Below, in pieces: positions 40,390 through 49,152 of a stretch of 64,000 nucleotides of DNA. Below the pieces are notes generated by a model. The model did no database searches. It was not told the DNA's origin and saw only the letters and a program-made list of their open reading frames with translations. The stretch is taken from the NCBI RefSeq assembly GCF_004522155.1, contig NZ_SDEA01000008.1, positions 81,907 to 145,906 on the forward strand. The letters are read 5' to 3'. Origin of the DNA: Paracoccus luteus (GTDB lineage: Bacteria > Pseudomonadota > Alphaproteobacteria > Rhodobacterales > Rhodobacteraceae). Made by a program: the position numbers and the translations under genes. Every line of letters starts with the position of its first letter. Position 1 is the first letter of the stretch.

Positions 40390-41406
40390 TTAGCGGAACG
40401 GCATCGCGTACATCAACCCGCCCTGCGTCCACTGTGCGTTCAGGCCGCGGGCCAGCCCGATGGGGGTCTGCTCGCCGATGGTGGCGGCGAAGATCTCGCC
40501 ATAGTTGCCCGACGCGGCGATGGCGCGTTTGGCCCAGTCCTTGTCCAGGCCCAGCATCTTGCCATAGTCGTCGGACGCGCCCAGCAGGCGCTGCACCTCG
40601 GGGTTGGTCGAGGATTTGGTCAGCTCTTCCAGATTGGCCGAGGTGATGCCGTATTCCTCGGCGGCGATCAGCGCATACAGCGTCCAGCGGACCACGTCGC
40701 CCCAGTTGTTATCGCCGTGGCGCACCGCCGGCCCCAGCGGTTCCTTCGAGATGATCTCGGGCAGGATGATGTGGTTTTCCGGATCGGCGAAGGCCGCCCG
40801 CGTCGCCGCCAGCCCCGACGCGTCGGTCGTATAGGCGTCGCAGGCGCCGGCCATGTACTGCTGCTCGCCCTCGGCATTCGAATCGATGTTGACCGGCTGA
40901 TAGGTCATGTTGTTCGACTTGAAATAGTCGGCCAGGTTCAGCTCGGTCGAGGTGCCGGTCTGGATGCAGATCGTGGCGCCGTCCAGTTCCTTGGCGCTGG
41001 TCACGCCCAGGTCGTTGCGGACCATGAAACCCTGCCCGTCATAATAGTTGACGGCCACGAAATCCAGCTTCAGGTCGGTGTCGCGCTGGAACGTCCAAGT
41101 CGAGTTGCGGGCCAGCACGTCCACCTCGCCCGAGGCGAGCGCGGTGAAGCGGGTCTGGCCGGTCGTGGGGATGTATTTCACCTTGGACGCGTCGCCCAGC
41201 ACCGCGGCGGCCACGGCCTTGCAGACCGCGATGTCGAACCCCGACCAGTTGCCGTTCGCGTCCGGCGCGGCAAAGCCGACCAGCCCGGTGTTGACGCCGC
41301 AGTTCAGCACGCCGCGCGCCTTGACGTCGGCCAGCGTGTCGGCCGCGGCCATCCCGCCGATCAGCGCCGTCGCCGCGACGGTGCCAAGGAATACCGTTTT
41401 CTTCAT
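40390..41406 (-). CDS. bztA: acidic amino acid ABC transporter substrate-binding protein (BztA/AapJ-like)
   Basis: 338 residues with a Sec signal peptide (MKKTVFLGTVAATALIGGMAAA). The mature part begins DTLADVKARGVLNCGVNTGL, with GFAAPDANGNWSGFDIAVCKAVAAAVLGD, the family 3 signature. Two cysteines near 38 and 65 can pair. It binds glutamate/aspartate-type amino acids in the periplasm. It is first in the bztABCD operon; I could not settle on a promoter in 41407-41564, which contains a short GGCAT/ATGCC dyad. Confidence 0.94.
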   Translation of the reverse strand: MKKTVFLGTVAATALIGGMAAADTLADVKARGVLNCGVNTGLVGFAAPDANGNWSGFDIAVCKAVAAAVLGDASKVKYIPTTGQTRFTALASGEVDVLARNSTWTFQRDTDLKLDFVAVNYYDGQGFMVRNDLGVTSAKELDGATICIQTGTSTELNLADYFKSNNMTYQPVNIDSNAEGEQQYMAGACDAYTTDASGLAATRAAFADPENHIILPEIISKEPLGPAVRHGDNNWGDVVRWTLYALIAAEEYGITSANLEELTKSSTNPEVQRLLGASDDYGKMLGLDKDWAKRAIAASGNYGEIFAATIGEQTPIGLARGLNAQWTQGGLMYAMPFR

Positions 41407-41564
41407 GTGGACCTCTCTGTTGCCCGACTTCTCGGGTCGGTGTCTGGACCGTCACGCGGGCCGTTGGCCGGCCGCTATGCGCGACCGGCATAGGCGGCAT
41501 GATGCCGATACAAAGCTATGCGTCAAGGCCGCCGCGGGGGCGGCCGCCCGTCCAAAAGGTCAGG

Positions 41565-42287
41565 TCAGCCCGGCGCTGCCTGCGCGCGCAGCAACGTCAA
41601 CAGCCTTTCGGCAGACTGCATCGCCGCGCGGCGGCCGGCGGCGGCGGCCTCGGCCTCGTCGTCGCGGCCCCATTCCTCGGCCTGGAAATCCTCGTCCAGC
41701 CGCGACAAAGCGTGCGCCTCGTCCGCGGTGATGCGGCCGTCCAGCACGGCCAGCCCCAGCACCAGCGAACCGGGCAGCGTCACCAGATCGTGCAGCGCCG
41801 TCAGTTCCCACGGGGACAGCGCCGCCAGCCGGGCGCGCAGCGCCGCCAGCGCGGCTGCGTCCTGCGCGACAGGCATCACGCCTTGCGTGGCGACCAGCCG
41901 CGCGCCCTGCCCCGCCAGCCAGTCCAGCAGCGGGTTCCACGCCGCGGCCTGCCGCGCGGCCAGCTGCGGGGGGTGGGCGGCGCGATAGCACAGCAGGTCG
42001 GTCGCGCCGTATTCGCACAGCATGTCGGCGACCGCCCCCGCCTGCCCCGCGACCTTTTCCAGGGCCGAGTTCGCGGCCCGCGTCAGCGGCATCGACTGCG
42101 GGTCGATGGCGTCCGCCTGCGCGTCCCATTCGGCCGCGATCGCCAGCGCCAGCGCCCGGCCGGGCAGGATCAGCGGCTGCTTGCCCGGCGTGCGGACGGG
42201 GCGGCCGTCCAGCAGAACCTGCCAGCCGTCGCCGGCCTGCGCGACCGTGGCAGAGGTCCAGAAACGGCGCGCCTTCCACTCGCTCAT
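41565..42287 (-). CDS. ATP12 family F1-ATPase assembly chaperone
   Basis: 240 residues. WKARRFWTSATVAQAGDGWQVLLDGRPVRTPGKQPL at the N-terminus and LLCYRAAHPPQLAARQAAAWNPLLDWL near 100 are characteristic of ATP12-type proteins in alphaproteobacteria and mitochondria. ATP12 helps assemble the F1 alpha subunit. The start is ATG 42287 with GAGGA upstream, and it overlaps the stop of the short HAD-like remnant (ATGA, 42284-42287). It is the last gene of the rarA-crcB-rluC cluster. Confidence 0.9.
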   Translation of the reverse strand: MSEWKARRFWTSATVAQAGDGWQVLLDGRPVRTPGKQPLILPGRALALAIAAEWDAQADAIDPQSMPLTRAANSALEKVAGQAGAVADMLCEYGATDLLCYRAAHPPQLAARQAAAWNPLLDWLAGQGARLVATQGVMPVAQDAAALAALRARLAALSPWELTALHDLVTLPGSLVLGLAVLDGRITADEAHALSRLDEDFQAEEWGRDDEAEAAAAGRRAAMQSAERLLTLLRAQAAPG

Positions 42288-42433
42288 GCGGAGCAATCCT
42301 CGATCAGCCGGGTCGGCCCGGCAAAGCCTTCGGTGACGGCAGGGGCGGCGGCCATGCCCGCGCCCGCCGCCGACATGACGATTGCGTGGCTGTCCGCCAG
42401 CGTGCCGTCGTTGCCCCGGATGACCCGCTTCAT
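42284..42433 (-). pseudogene. 49-residue remnant of a HAD-type phosphatase, internal deletion
   Basis: A 49-residue open frame fits between rluC and the ATP12 gene with ATGA overlaps at both ends (42430-42433 and 42284-42287). It begins MKRVIRGNDGTLADSHAIVM, which aligns with HAD motif I (RVIFDVDGTLVDS), but the nucleophile Asp is lost because FDVD has become RGND. After about 28 residues it runs straight into VTEGFAGPTRLIEDCSA, which resembles a HAD C-terminus. As I recall, related genomes carry a full HAD hydrolase gene here. I infer an in-frame deletion of about 170 codons that kept translational coupling. A functional microprotein cannot be excluded. Confidence 0.6.
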
Positions 42434-43470
42434 TCGTCCTCGAACGGGTCGGCGGGCACGTCGTTCTGGTGCCAGCCCAGCGTCTTCCATGTCCGCGCCA
42501 TGTGGTCGGGCAGCGGCGCGGTCAGGGTGACGCGCTTGCCGGTGACCGGGTGGTCAAAGCTGATCGAGCGGGCGTGCAGGTGCAGCTTGCGGCTGATCTC
42601 GCCGCCCAGCTGCGCGCCCCAGCCGTCGCCCAGGTTCTCCTGACCCGATCCGCCGTATTTGCCGTCACCGATGATCGGATGGCCCAGTTCGGCCATATGC
42701 GCGCGCAGCTGATGGGTGCGCCCCGTCACCGGGACCAGCGCGCACCAGCTGACGCGGGTGCCCAGGCTGTCCAGCACCGCATAGTCGGTGGTGGCGCGCT
42801 TGGCGCCCTCGGTCTGGTCGATGCGGGCGGGGTGGACGCAGATCATCTTCTCGCCCTCGCCGCCGCGGCCGTGGCCCGCCGCCTTGACCAGACCGAACCG
42901 CACCGTCCCCATCTGCGGCGAGGGCACGCCCGCCACCGCCGCCCAATAGATCTTGCGCGTGGTCCGCGCCCGGAACGATTCCGACAGCCGCCGCGCAACC
43001 CGGTCGGTGCGCGCCAGCAGCAGCACGCCCGAGGTGTCCTTGTCCAGCCGGTGCACCAGCTTGGGCCGTTCCTTGAAGCCGAACATCAACGCCGCGGCCA
43101 GCCCGTCCACATGGCGGTCGCCCTGCCCGCTGCCGCCCTGCGACGGCAGGCCGGCGGGCTTGTTCAGCGCGATGACATGCTCGTCGCGCCACAGCACCGC
43201 CGACTGGATCATCTGGATATCGGCGTCGCGCGGGGACGCCCGTTCGGCCGCGGGCGGGGCCGCGTCGGGCAAGGGGGGCACGCGCACCTCTTGCCCCGGC
43301 TCGACGCGGGTGGCGGGTTTCACCCGCGCGCCATCCACGCGCAGCTGGCCGGTGCGGCACAGTTTCTCGATGGCGATCTGGTTCAGCTGCGGGAACTTGC
43401 GGCGCAGCCAGCGGTCCAGCCGCTGCTCGCCCTCGTCGTCGCCCACGCGCAGGGACTGCAGGCCGCTCAT
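42430..43470 (-). CDS. rluC: 23S rRNA pseudouridine synthase, RluC/RluD family
   Basis: 346 residues. An S4 domain (RLDRWLRRKFPQLNQIAIEKL) occupies about 15-70. The catalytic core has the active-site Asp in HRLDKDTSGVLLLAR near 150, and TGRTHQLRAHMAELGHPIIGDGKYG near 265. It isomerises uridines in 23S rRNA; RluC and RluD cannot be firmly separated by eye. The start at 43470 overlaps the crcB stop (43467-43470), and its stop overlaps the HAD remnant. Confidence 0.92.
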   Translation of the reverse strand: MSGLQSLRVGDDEGEQRLDRWLRRKFPQLNQIAIEKLCRTGQLRVDGARVKPATRVEPGQEVRVPPLPDAAPPAAERASPRDADIQMIQSAVLWRDEHVIALNKPAGLPSQGGSGQGDRHVDGLAAALMFGFKERPKLVHRLDKDTSGVLLLARTDRVARRLSESFRARTTRKIYWAAVAGVPSPQMGTVRFGLVKAAGHGRGGEGEKMICVHPARIDQTEGAKRATTDYAVLDSLGTRVSWCALVPVTGRTHQLRAHMAELGHPIIGDGKYGGSGQENLGDGWGAQLGGEISRKLHLHARSISFDHPVTGKRVTLTAPLPDHMARTWKTLGWHQNDVPADPFEDE

Positions 43471-43835
43471 GCCGGGCGCCCCACCGCCATGCCCGCCGCC
43501 ACCGCCGCCAGCGACAGCCCGACCGAGGCCGCGACATAGCCGGCCGCGCCCGCGTGCTGGCCGCGCTGCCACAGCGCCAGCGCATCCAGCGAGAACGCGG
43601 AAAATGTGGTGAACCCGCCCAGCAGGCCGGTCATCAGCAGCGGCGACCATGCCGCGCCACGCCCGGCCAGCACCACCGCCAGCACGCCGATCAGGAACGA
43701 ACCCGCGACGTTGACCGCCAGCGTCGCCACTGGAAGCCCCGGCCCGAACAGCCGCGCCGCGCCGACATTGACGCCGTGGCGCGCCGTCGCGCCCATCGCG
43801 CCGCCAAGCGCCACCTGAAGAACCGGATACATCAT
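43467..43835 (-). CDS. crcB: fluoride channel CrcB/Fluc
   Basis: 122 residues, four hydrophobic helices. LGGAMGATARHGVNV near the N-terminus, LAVNVAGSFLIGVL near 40 and LLGGFTTFSAFSLDAL near 75 contain the pore Asn and Phe/Thr residues of Fluc channels. It exports fluoride passively as a dual-topology dimer. ATG 43835 and the next codon are both possible starts. It lies 31 bases after rarA, and no fluoride riboswitch is seen upstream. Confidence 0.93.
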   Translation of the reverse strand: MMYPVLQVALGGAMGATARHGVNVGAARLFGPGLPVATLAVNVAGSFLIGVLAVVLAGRGAAWSPLLMTGLLGGFTTFSAFSLDALALWQRGQHAGAAGYVAASVGLSLAAVAAGMAVGRPA

Positions 43836-43866
43836 CCCGCTGACCTGTAGGCGCGCCGGCCCAAAG

Positions 43867-45183
43867 TCAACCGCCACGCTTGGCGCGCTGGCTGACGAAC
43901 CAGTCCAGCCGCTTTTTCAGCTCGCGCTCGAACCCCCGCTCGACGGGGGTGTAAAGGACCGGGCGCTTCATGCCGTCGGGAAAATAGTTCTGGCCGGAAA
44001 ACCCGTCCTCGGCGTCGTGGTCATAGGCATAGCCCGCGCCATAGCCCTGATCCTTCATCAGCGCGGTGGGCGCGTTCAGGATATGGGCGGGCGGCATCAG
44101 GCTGCCGGTCTTGCGCGCCTCGGCCCGCGCGGCCTTGTAGGCGGCATAGCCCGCGTTCGATTTCGGCGCGAGCGCGAGATAGATCACCGCCTGCGCCAGC
44201 GCCAGTTCCCCTTCGGGACTGCCCAGCCGTTCATACAGCGCCCAGGCGTCCAGGCAGTGGCGCTGCGCGGCTGGGTCGGCCAGCCCGATGTCCTCGACCG
44301 CCATGCGGGTGATGCGGCGGGCGAGATAGCGCGGGTCTTCGCCCCCTTCCAGCATCCGGGCCAGCCAATACAGCGCGGCGTCGGGGTCCGACCCGCGCAC
44401 CGATTTGTGCAGGGCGGAAATCAGGTTGTAATGCTCGTCCCCCGACTTGTCGTATTTCGCCGCCCGCCGCATCAGCCGCCTGGACAGCTCGTCCGGGCCA
44501 AGGGGGGCGGACAGTTTCCACGCCATCGCCTGCTCGATCAGGTTCAGGGCGGCGCGGCCGTCGCCGTCGGCCATCGTCAGCAGCGCGTCGCGGGCGGGGC
44601 CGGTCAGCGGCAGCGCCCGGCCCAGCTCCTGCTCGGCGCGCTGCGCCAGCCGCTCCAGCTCGGCCAGGTCCAGCCGGTTCAGGACGACCACCTGCGCGCG
44701 CGACAGCAGCGCGGCGTTCAGTTCAAAGCTGGGGTTCTCGGTCGTGGCGCCGACCAGCAGGATGGTCCCATCCTCCATATGCGGCAGAAAGCTGTCCTGC
44801 TGCGCCTTGTTGAAGCGGTGGATCTCGTCCACGAACAGCAGCGTTCCCCGCCCCTGCGTGCGGCGCAGCGCCGCCGCCTCGAACACCTTGCGCAGTTCGG
44901 GCACGCCGGAAAAGATCGCCGAAATCTGGATGAACGCGCGGTCGGTCTGGTCGGCCAGCAGCCGGGCGATGGTGGTCTTGCCGACGCCGGGCGGCCCCCA
45001 CAGGATCAGCGACGACAGGCTGCCCGCGGCCAGCATCGCGCCCAGCGGGCCGTCCGGCCCCAGCACATGGGACTGGCCGATGACCTCGGACAGGTGGCGG
45101 GGCCGGATGCGGTCGGCCAGCGGCCGGTGCGCGCCCGGCGCCGCGGACGGCTGCGGGTCGATGTGATCGAAAAGGTCTGCCAT
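43867..45183 (-). CDS. rarA: replication-associated recombination protein A (RarA/MgsA AAA+ ATPase)
   Basis: 438 residues. The N-terminal LADRIRPRHLSEVIGQSHVLG is followed by Walker A (LWGPPGVGKTT) near 60, Walker B LLFVDEIHRFNK near 115 and sensor 1 GATTENPSF near 140. The C-terminal half (SGDEHYNLISALHKSVRGSDPDAALYWLARML) is the tetramerisation domain. It acts at stalled replication forks with SSB. It is first of the cluster rarA-crcB-rluC-(HAD remnant)-ATP12. Confidence 0.95.
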   Translation of the reverse strand: MADLFDHIDPQPSAAPGAHRPLADRIRPRHLSEVIGQSHVLGPDGPLGAMLAAGSLSSLILWGPPGVGKTTIARLLADQTDRAFIQISAIFSGVPELRKVFEAAALRRTQGRGTLLFVDEIHRFNKAQQDSFLPHMEDGTILLVGATTENPSFELNAALLSRAQVVVLNRLDLAELERLAQRAEQELGRALPLTGPARDALLTMADGDGRAALNLIEQAMAWKLSAPLGPDELSRRLMRRAAKYDKSGDEHYNLISALHKSVRGSDPDAALYWLARMLEGGEDPRYLARRITRMAVEDIGLADPAAQRHCLDAWALYERLGSPEGELALAQAVIYLALAPKSNAGYAAYKAARAEARKTGSLMPPAHILNAPTALMKDQGYGAGYAYDHDAEDGFSGQNYFPDGMKRPVLYTPVERGFERELKKRLDWFVSQRAKRGG

Positions 45184-45254
45184 GACGGGCGGATGTTACG
45201 CCGCCCGCCATGCCGATGGTATCCCCCCCGGGCGTCCCCTCCACGGGGTCGCGG

Positions 45255-45845
45255 TCAGTGCAGCTTGGCGGACAGGTTGATCGCGACGCACTGGAAATCG
45301 CCGTCGCCGATCCACATGACGCGGCCGATCGCCTCGGCGTCCAAGCCGCAGCGGCCATACCAGCGCGGCCATTTCGCGTCGGTCAGCGCGATCAGCCGGC
45401 TGGCGCCCAGTTCGCGCGCGCTGGCCGTCATCGCCTCGACCATCTTGAAGTGGACCTTGCGGCGCAGCGACATCGGCGTCGCGTGGTTGACGAAGACACG
45501 GGTGCATTCCCACACTTGCGGATCGACCGGCGCGTCGCCATACAGCAAGTCCCGCGGGATCGAACCGCCCAGGACACCCGACTGCGCGTCACGGATCATA
45601 TAGGTATAGACGCCGCAGCGCGCCGTGGTCGGCGTCAGCCGGAACCCGCCCAGCACATCCCCGCCGTCATGCACCGCGATCCAGCGGCTTTGCGGGGTGT
45701 CATACTGGTCGAACTCCATACCCTCGGCCTCGGGCAGGTCCCAGTTCTTCTGGACGATAAAGCTTTGGCGACGTGCGCGGAACAGGTTGGCGAACAGTTC
45801 GCCGTGGTTGTGAAGGTTGCTGAAGGAAAGCGTCGTGGTCTGCAT
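45255..45845 (-). CDS. acyl-homoserine-lactone synthase (LuxI family)
   Basis: 196 residues. The invariant LuxI residues are present: Arg in RARRQSF near 26, Trp in NWDLP near 35, Asp pair in MEFDQYD near 46-49, and Glu/Arg in WECTRVFV near 113-116. It makes an N-acyl-homoserine lactone from SAM and an acyl carrier; the chain length is not predictable. AGGAGAAG precedes the ATG at 45845. The LuxR-type gene lies 61 bases upstream on the same strand, so the pair is probably one transcript. The gap has a 6-bp G/C hairpin. Confidence 0.93.
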   Translation of the reverse strand: MQTTTLSFSNLHNHGELFANLFRARRQSFIVQKNWDLPEAEGMEFDQYDTPQSRWIAVHDGGDVLGGFRLTPTTARCGVYTYMIRDAQSGVLGGSIPRDLLYGDAPVDPQVWECTRVFVNHATPMSLRRKVHFKMVEAMTASARELGASRLIALTDAKWPRWYGRCGLDAEAIGRVMWIGDGDFQCVAINLSAKLH

Positions 45846-45906
45846 TGGTCTTCTCCTGGGGTTGGGGGGTGGCCCCCCGGAGTGACCGCGGTGTCAAAGG
45901 CGAGTC

Positions 45907-46518
45907 CTAGAGCAGACGGTATTCCTTGGCCCTTTGCAGCGCTTCGGCGGTGGTCTTTGCCATCAGTCGCTCACGCGCCGATATCAGACGCGCCTTGAAC
46001 GCGCTTTCAGTAATGCCAAGCTTGGCAGCCGCTGCCGCATGACGGTCGCCCTCCGCGATACATCGAAGGGCCTCTTGCTGAGCCTTCGTCAGGCTCTCCG
46101 GCGGCTCGGTAATGTCATGGAGCCGGCGTACGTGGGCCGAGATCGTCTCGATCTCGTCATCTGTGAACTCGCGCGCGGTGTGCGCGAAGCTGGAAATGGT
46201 GCGCGACTTGATCGGCCCGCAAGACACGGTGATGCCGTATGGCAGGCCAAAGGCGGCGGCGTCCTTCATGATGCCGAACGGGTCGGGAATCGGCATCGTG
46301 GTCCAGCGGGTGGCGCCCGTCGTCGAAAATCCCCAGGCGATCGTGGGGTCGCGCAGCGCATAGGCGTTGGCCGAGTAATGGTCCGACCATCCCTTGGGAT
46401 AGGTCTGGAACTGCATCAACGGTGCGGCGAACCGGATGTGCATCCCGATGAAATACCCGGCCGGCGCAAGCTTTCGCATGCGGGCAAGGGTGGCGTTTAT
46501 CTCTGCGCGTCCTGACAT
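45907..46518 (-). CDS. LuxR-type autoinducer-binding transcriptional regulator
   Basis: 203 residues, slightly short for the family. The autoinducer domain (about 1-125) has the conserved Trp/Tyr/Asp pattern in YPKGWSDHYSANAYALRDPTIAWG near 40-63. The C-terminal HTH of LuxR type (LTKAQQEALRCIAEGDRH, then AAKLGITESAFKARLISAR) occupies 140-200. It would bind the lactone made by the adjacent synthase. There is no Shine-Dalgarno before ATG 46518, and a good promoter ends 6 bases upstream, so the mRNA may be leaderless. Base composition looks less GC-rich than neighbours. Confidence 0.88.
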   Translation of the reverse strand: MSGRAEINATLARMRKLAPAGYFIGMHIRFAAPLMQFQTYPKGWSDHYSANAYALRDPTIAWGFSTTGATRWTTMPIPDPFGIMKDAAAFGLPYGITVSCGPIKSRTISSFAHTAREFTDDEIETISAHVRRLHDITEPPESLTKAQQEALRCIAEGDRHAAAAAKLGITESAFKARLISARERLMAKTTAEALQRAKEYRLL

Positions 46519-46523
46519 ATCTT

Positions 46524-46552
46524 TTTAGACAAATTGCCTGCTCTAGGGTCAA
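46524..46552 (-). promoter_or_regulatory. promoter of the luxR gene, possibly leaderless
   Basis: On the minus strand, TTGACC (46552-46547), 17 bases, then TCTAAA (46529-46524). The expected transcription start (around 46517) coincides with the luxR ATG at 46518. Confidence 0.55.
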
Positions 46553-46561
46553 CGCGATACT

Positions 46562-46578
46562 ATGGGATGCAGTCCCAT
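46562..46578. promoter_or_regulatory. candidate lux-box palindrome upstream of luxR
   Basis: ATGGGA (46562-46567) and TCCCAT (46573-46578) around a 5-base centre, 9 bases upstream of the luxR -35 box and centred near -53. Lux boxes are imperfect ~20-bp dyads, so the form fits. The distance is one helical turn further out than the usual -42. Confidence 0.4.
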
Positions 46579-46614
46579 GCACACCCGATATTCTTTGCCA
46601 CCGTCGGTTAACAC

Positions 46615-46650
46615 AAAAAAACCTGCCGCGGCAGGGGGCCGTGGCAGGTT
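46615..46650 (-). terminator. Rho-independent terminator of the ribosomal protein operon (after rplQ)
   Basis: AACCTGCC (46620-46627) pairs with GGCAGGTT (46643-46650). The pairing continues inward (GCGGC with GCCGT) to a 5-base loop. On the minus strand it is followed by TTTTTTT. It lies ~40 bases past the rplQ stop. This is the strongest terminator in the window. Confidence 0.9.
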
Positions 46651-46689
46651 CCGGTCTTAAGCGGCAAAGCTGAAGATCAGGTTAACGGA

Positions 46690-47115
46690 TCACGCGTCCG
46701 CGAAGTCTTCGGCCTCGGCCTCGACCCGTGCGCGGTCCGCCGCGCCCTTGGCCGACACGTCGCGGTCCACGAACTCGATGATCGCCATCGGCGCCATGTC
46801 GCCATAGCGGAAGCCGGCCTTCAGGATGCGGACATAGCCGCCCTGCCGGGTCTGATAGCGCGGGCCGAGAATCTCGAACAGGCGGGCGACATACTGGTCC
46901 TGCTTCAGCTGCGCGGCAGCCTGGCGGCGGGCGTGGATATCGCCGCGCTTGGCCAGCGTGATCAGCTTTTCGATGATCGGGCGCAGTTCCTTGGCCTTGG
47001 GCAGGGTCGTCTTGATCTGCTCGTGCTCGATGAGGCTGCCGGCCATGTTGGCGAACAGCGCCTTGCGGTGTTCGTGGGTGCGGTTCAGGCGGCGATAGCC
47101 GCGGGCGTGACGCAT
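46690..47115 (-). CDS. rplQ: 50S ribosomal protein L17
   Basis: 141 residues; begins [21 protein letters not shown] and has the L17 core ([22 protein letters not shown], then [19 protein letters not shown]). The C-terminal ~20 residues are an acidic Ala/Glu tail. It is the last gene of the alpha-operon segment, 114 bases after rpoA and just before the strong terminator. Confidence 0.98.
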   Translation of the reverse strand: MRHARGYRRLNRTHEHRKALFANMAGSLIEHEQIKTTLPKAKELRPIIEKLITLAKRGDIHARRQAAAQLKQDQYVARLFEILGPRYQTRQGGYVRILKAGFRYGDMAPMAIIEFVDRDVSAKGAADRARVEAEAEDFADA

Positions 47116-47229
47116 GGTTCTCTCCTATAGCGTTTTTGCTTTGTCCGGCGGCCCATGCGTGCGGGCCGCTCTCCTTGGGGCGGGATGCCCGGTCGTGGAA
47201 AGGCGGGGCATGGCCCCACCCTTCGTGTC

Positions 47230-48246
47230 CTAGAACTGGTCGTCGAAACGCTTGGCCAGATCCTCGATGTTTTCCGGCGGCCAGTCGACCACGTCCATGC
47301 CCAGGTGCAGGCCCATGCCCGACAGCACTTCCTTGATCTCGTTCAAGGACTTGCGGCCAAAGTTCGGGGTCCGCAGCATCTCGGCCTCGGTCTTCTGGAT
47401 CAGGTCGCCGATATAGACGATGTTGTCGTTCTTCAGGCAGTTGGCCGAACGCACCGACAGTTCCAGCTCGTCCACCTTCTTCAGCAGGCGCGGGTCGAAC
47501 TCCAGCCCGTCCTCGGAATCCAGGCGGTTGGCGGATTCCGGCTCGTCGAAGTTCACGAACACCGACAGCTGGTCCTGGATGATGCGCGCGGCATAGGCCA
47601 CCGCATCCTCGGGCGACAGGCTGCCGTCGGTTTCCACCTTCATGGTCAGCTTGTCATAGTCCAGCACCTGCCCCTCGCGGGTGGGCGTGACCTCATAGCT
47701 GACGCGCTTGACCGGCGAAAAGATCGCGTCGATCGGGATCAGTCCGATGGGCGCGTCCTCGGGGCGGTTCTTGTCCGCCGCGACATAGCCCTTGCCGCTG
47801 GCGACCGTCAGCTCGACGTTCAGCTCGGCGCCGTCGTCCAGGTTGCAGATGACGTGGTCGCGGTTCAGCACCGTGATGCCCGCGGTTTCCGAGATCTGGC
47901 CGGCCTTGACCTCGCCCGGCCCCTTGGCCGACAGCGTCAGGCGCTTGGGGCCGTCCACGTCCATCTTCAGCGTGACGCCCTTGAGGTTCAGGACGATGTC
48001 CGTCACGTCCTCGCGCACGCCGGCGACGCTGCTGAACTCGTGCAGCACGTTGTCGATCTGAACGCTGGTGATCGCGCCGCCCTGCAGCGACGACATCAGG
48101 ACGCGGCGCAGCGCGTTGCCCAGCGTCAGGCCGAACCCGCGTTCCAGCGGCTCGGCCACCACGGTGGCGACCCGGCCCGCGTCGGCGCCCGGACGGATGT
48201 CCAGCTGCGCGGGCTTGATCAGCTCGGCCCAGTTCTTGTGGATCAT
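47230..48246 (-). CDS. rpoA: RNA polymerase alpha subunit
   Basis: 338 residues. The N-terminal assembly domain ([26 protein letters not shown] near 35-60) is joined by an acidic linker to the C-terminal domain ([24 protein letters not shown] near 262, then [16 protein letters not shown]), which binds UP elements and activators. It lies after a hairpin following rpsK and before rplQ, the usual bacterial order. Confidence 0.98.
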   Translation of the reverse strand: MIHKNWAELIKPAQLDIRPGADAGRVATVVAEPLERGFGLTLGNALRRVLMSSLQGGAITSVQIDNVLHEFSSVAGVREDVTDIVLNLKGVTLKMDVDGPKRLTLSAKGPGEVKAGQISETAGITVLNRDHVICNLDDGAELNVELTVASGKGYVAADKNRPEDAPIGLIPIDAIFSPVKRVSYEVTPTREGQVLDYDKLTMKVETDGSLSPEDAVAYAARIIQDQLSVFVNFDEPESANRLDSEDGLEFDPRLLKKVDELELSVRSANCLKNDNIVYIGDLIQKTEAEMLRTPNFGRKSLNEIKEVLSGMGLHLGMDVVDWPPENIEDLAKRFDDQF

Positions 48247-48311
48247 GCGATTGCCTCCATTCCAGTTCCCGGCCCATGTCCAGCGGCCGGCAACGCCCGA
48301 GGTAAAATGCG

Positions 48312-48346
48312 AAAACCCGGCCCACGCGACGACGCGCGCGGGCCGG
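48312..48346 (-). terminator. attenuator-like hairpin between rpsK and rpoA
   Basis: CCGGCCC (48317-48323) pairs with GGGCCGG (48340-48346), with extra inner CGCG pairing. On the minus strand the 3' side runs into GTTTTCGCATTTT. It lies ~15 bases after the rpsK stop and probably causes partial termination. Confidence 0.5.
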
Positions 48347-48361
48347 TCAAATGCGGTCCGA

Positions 48362-48751
48362 TCAGACGCGCCGGCGCTTGGGCGGGCGGACGCCGTTGTG
48401 GGCGATCGGGGTCACGTCGCGGATCGCCGTGATGTTGAAGCCGACGGCGGCCAGCGCGCGCAGCGCCGATTCGCGCCCCGATCCGGGGCCCTGCACCTCG
48501 ACCTCGATGGTGCGCATGCCGTGTTCCTGCGCCTTTTTGCCGGCATCCTCGGCGGCCATCTGGGCGGCATAGGGGGTCGATTTCCGCGAACCCTTGAAGC
48601 CCATCGTGCCGGCCGACGACCAGGCAATGGCGTTGCCCTGCACGTCCGAGATCAGGATCTTGGTGTTGTTGAACGAGCTGTTCACATGCGCCACGCCGGT
48701 GGCGATGTTCTTGCGTTCCTTGCGCTTCATGCGCGTCTTGTCGCGTGCCAT
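48362..48751 (-). CDS. rpsK: 30S ribosomal protein S11
   Basis: 129 residues, the E. coli length. [26 protein letters not shown] near 20-45 and the C-terminal [20 protein letters not shown] are the S11 signatures. It lies between rpsM (12 bases) and rpoA. Confidence 0.98.
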   Translation of the reverse strand: MARDKTRMKRKERKNIATGVAHVNSSFNNTKILISDVQGNAIAWSSAGTMGFKGSRKSTPYAAQMAAEDAGKKAQEHGMRTIEVEVQGPGSGRESALRALAAVGFNITAIRDVTPIAHNGVRPPKRRRV

Positions 48752-48763
48752 GTCCCTGACCCC

Positions 48764-49132
48764 TTACTTCTTCTTGCCGGCGATGGGCTTCGCCGGGCCC
48801 TTGCGGGTGCGGGCGTTGGTGTGGGTGCGCTGGCCGCGCACCGGCAGGCCGCGGCGGTGACGCAGGCCGCGATAGGAACCCAGGTCCATCATCCGCTTGA
48901 TGTTCATCTGCGTCTCGCGGCGCAGGTCGCCTTCCACCGTCAGGTTGGCGTCGATGTATTCGCGGATCTGCAGGACTTCGGCGTCCGACAGGTCGTTGAT
49001 CCGGCGGGCGCGGTCGATGCCGACCGCCTCGCAGATCTGCTCGGCGAACATGCTGCCGATGCCGTGGATATAGGTCAGTGCGATGGGGACACGTTTCCCC
49101 GTCGGAATGTTCACGCCAGCGATACGAGCCAC
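48764..49132 (-). CDS. rpsM: 30S ribosomal protein S13
   Basis: 122 residues; [41 protein letters not shown] and the basic tail identify S13. Translation starts at a GTG (49132) preceded by AAAGGAAAG; this is unusual among its ATG-starting neighbours. A ~100-base leader with three hairpins lies upstream, following adk. Confidence 0.97.
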   Translation of the reverse strand: MARIAGVNIPTGKRVPIALTYIHGIGSMFAEQICEAVGIDRARRINDLSDAEVLQIREYIDANLTVEGDLRRETQMNIKRMMDLGSYRGLRHRRGLPVRGQRTHTNARTRKGPAKPIAGKKK

Positions 49133-49152
49133 GCGTCTTTCCTTTTCGTTGC

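Noticed and set aside
43836..43866. Fluoride riboswitch before crcB
   Set aside because: The gap to rarA is only 31 bases, too short for the riboswitch, and crcB is internal to an operon.
45846..45906. Independent promoter and lux box for luxI in the luxR-luxI gap
   Set aside because: A TTGACA is present, but no -10-like sequence follows in the GC-rich hairpin region; co-transcription with luxR is simpler.
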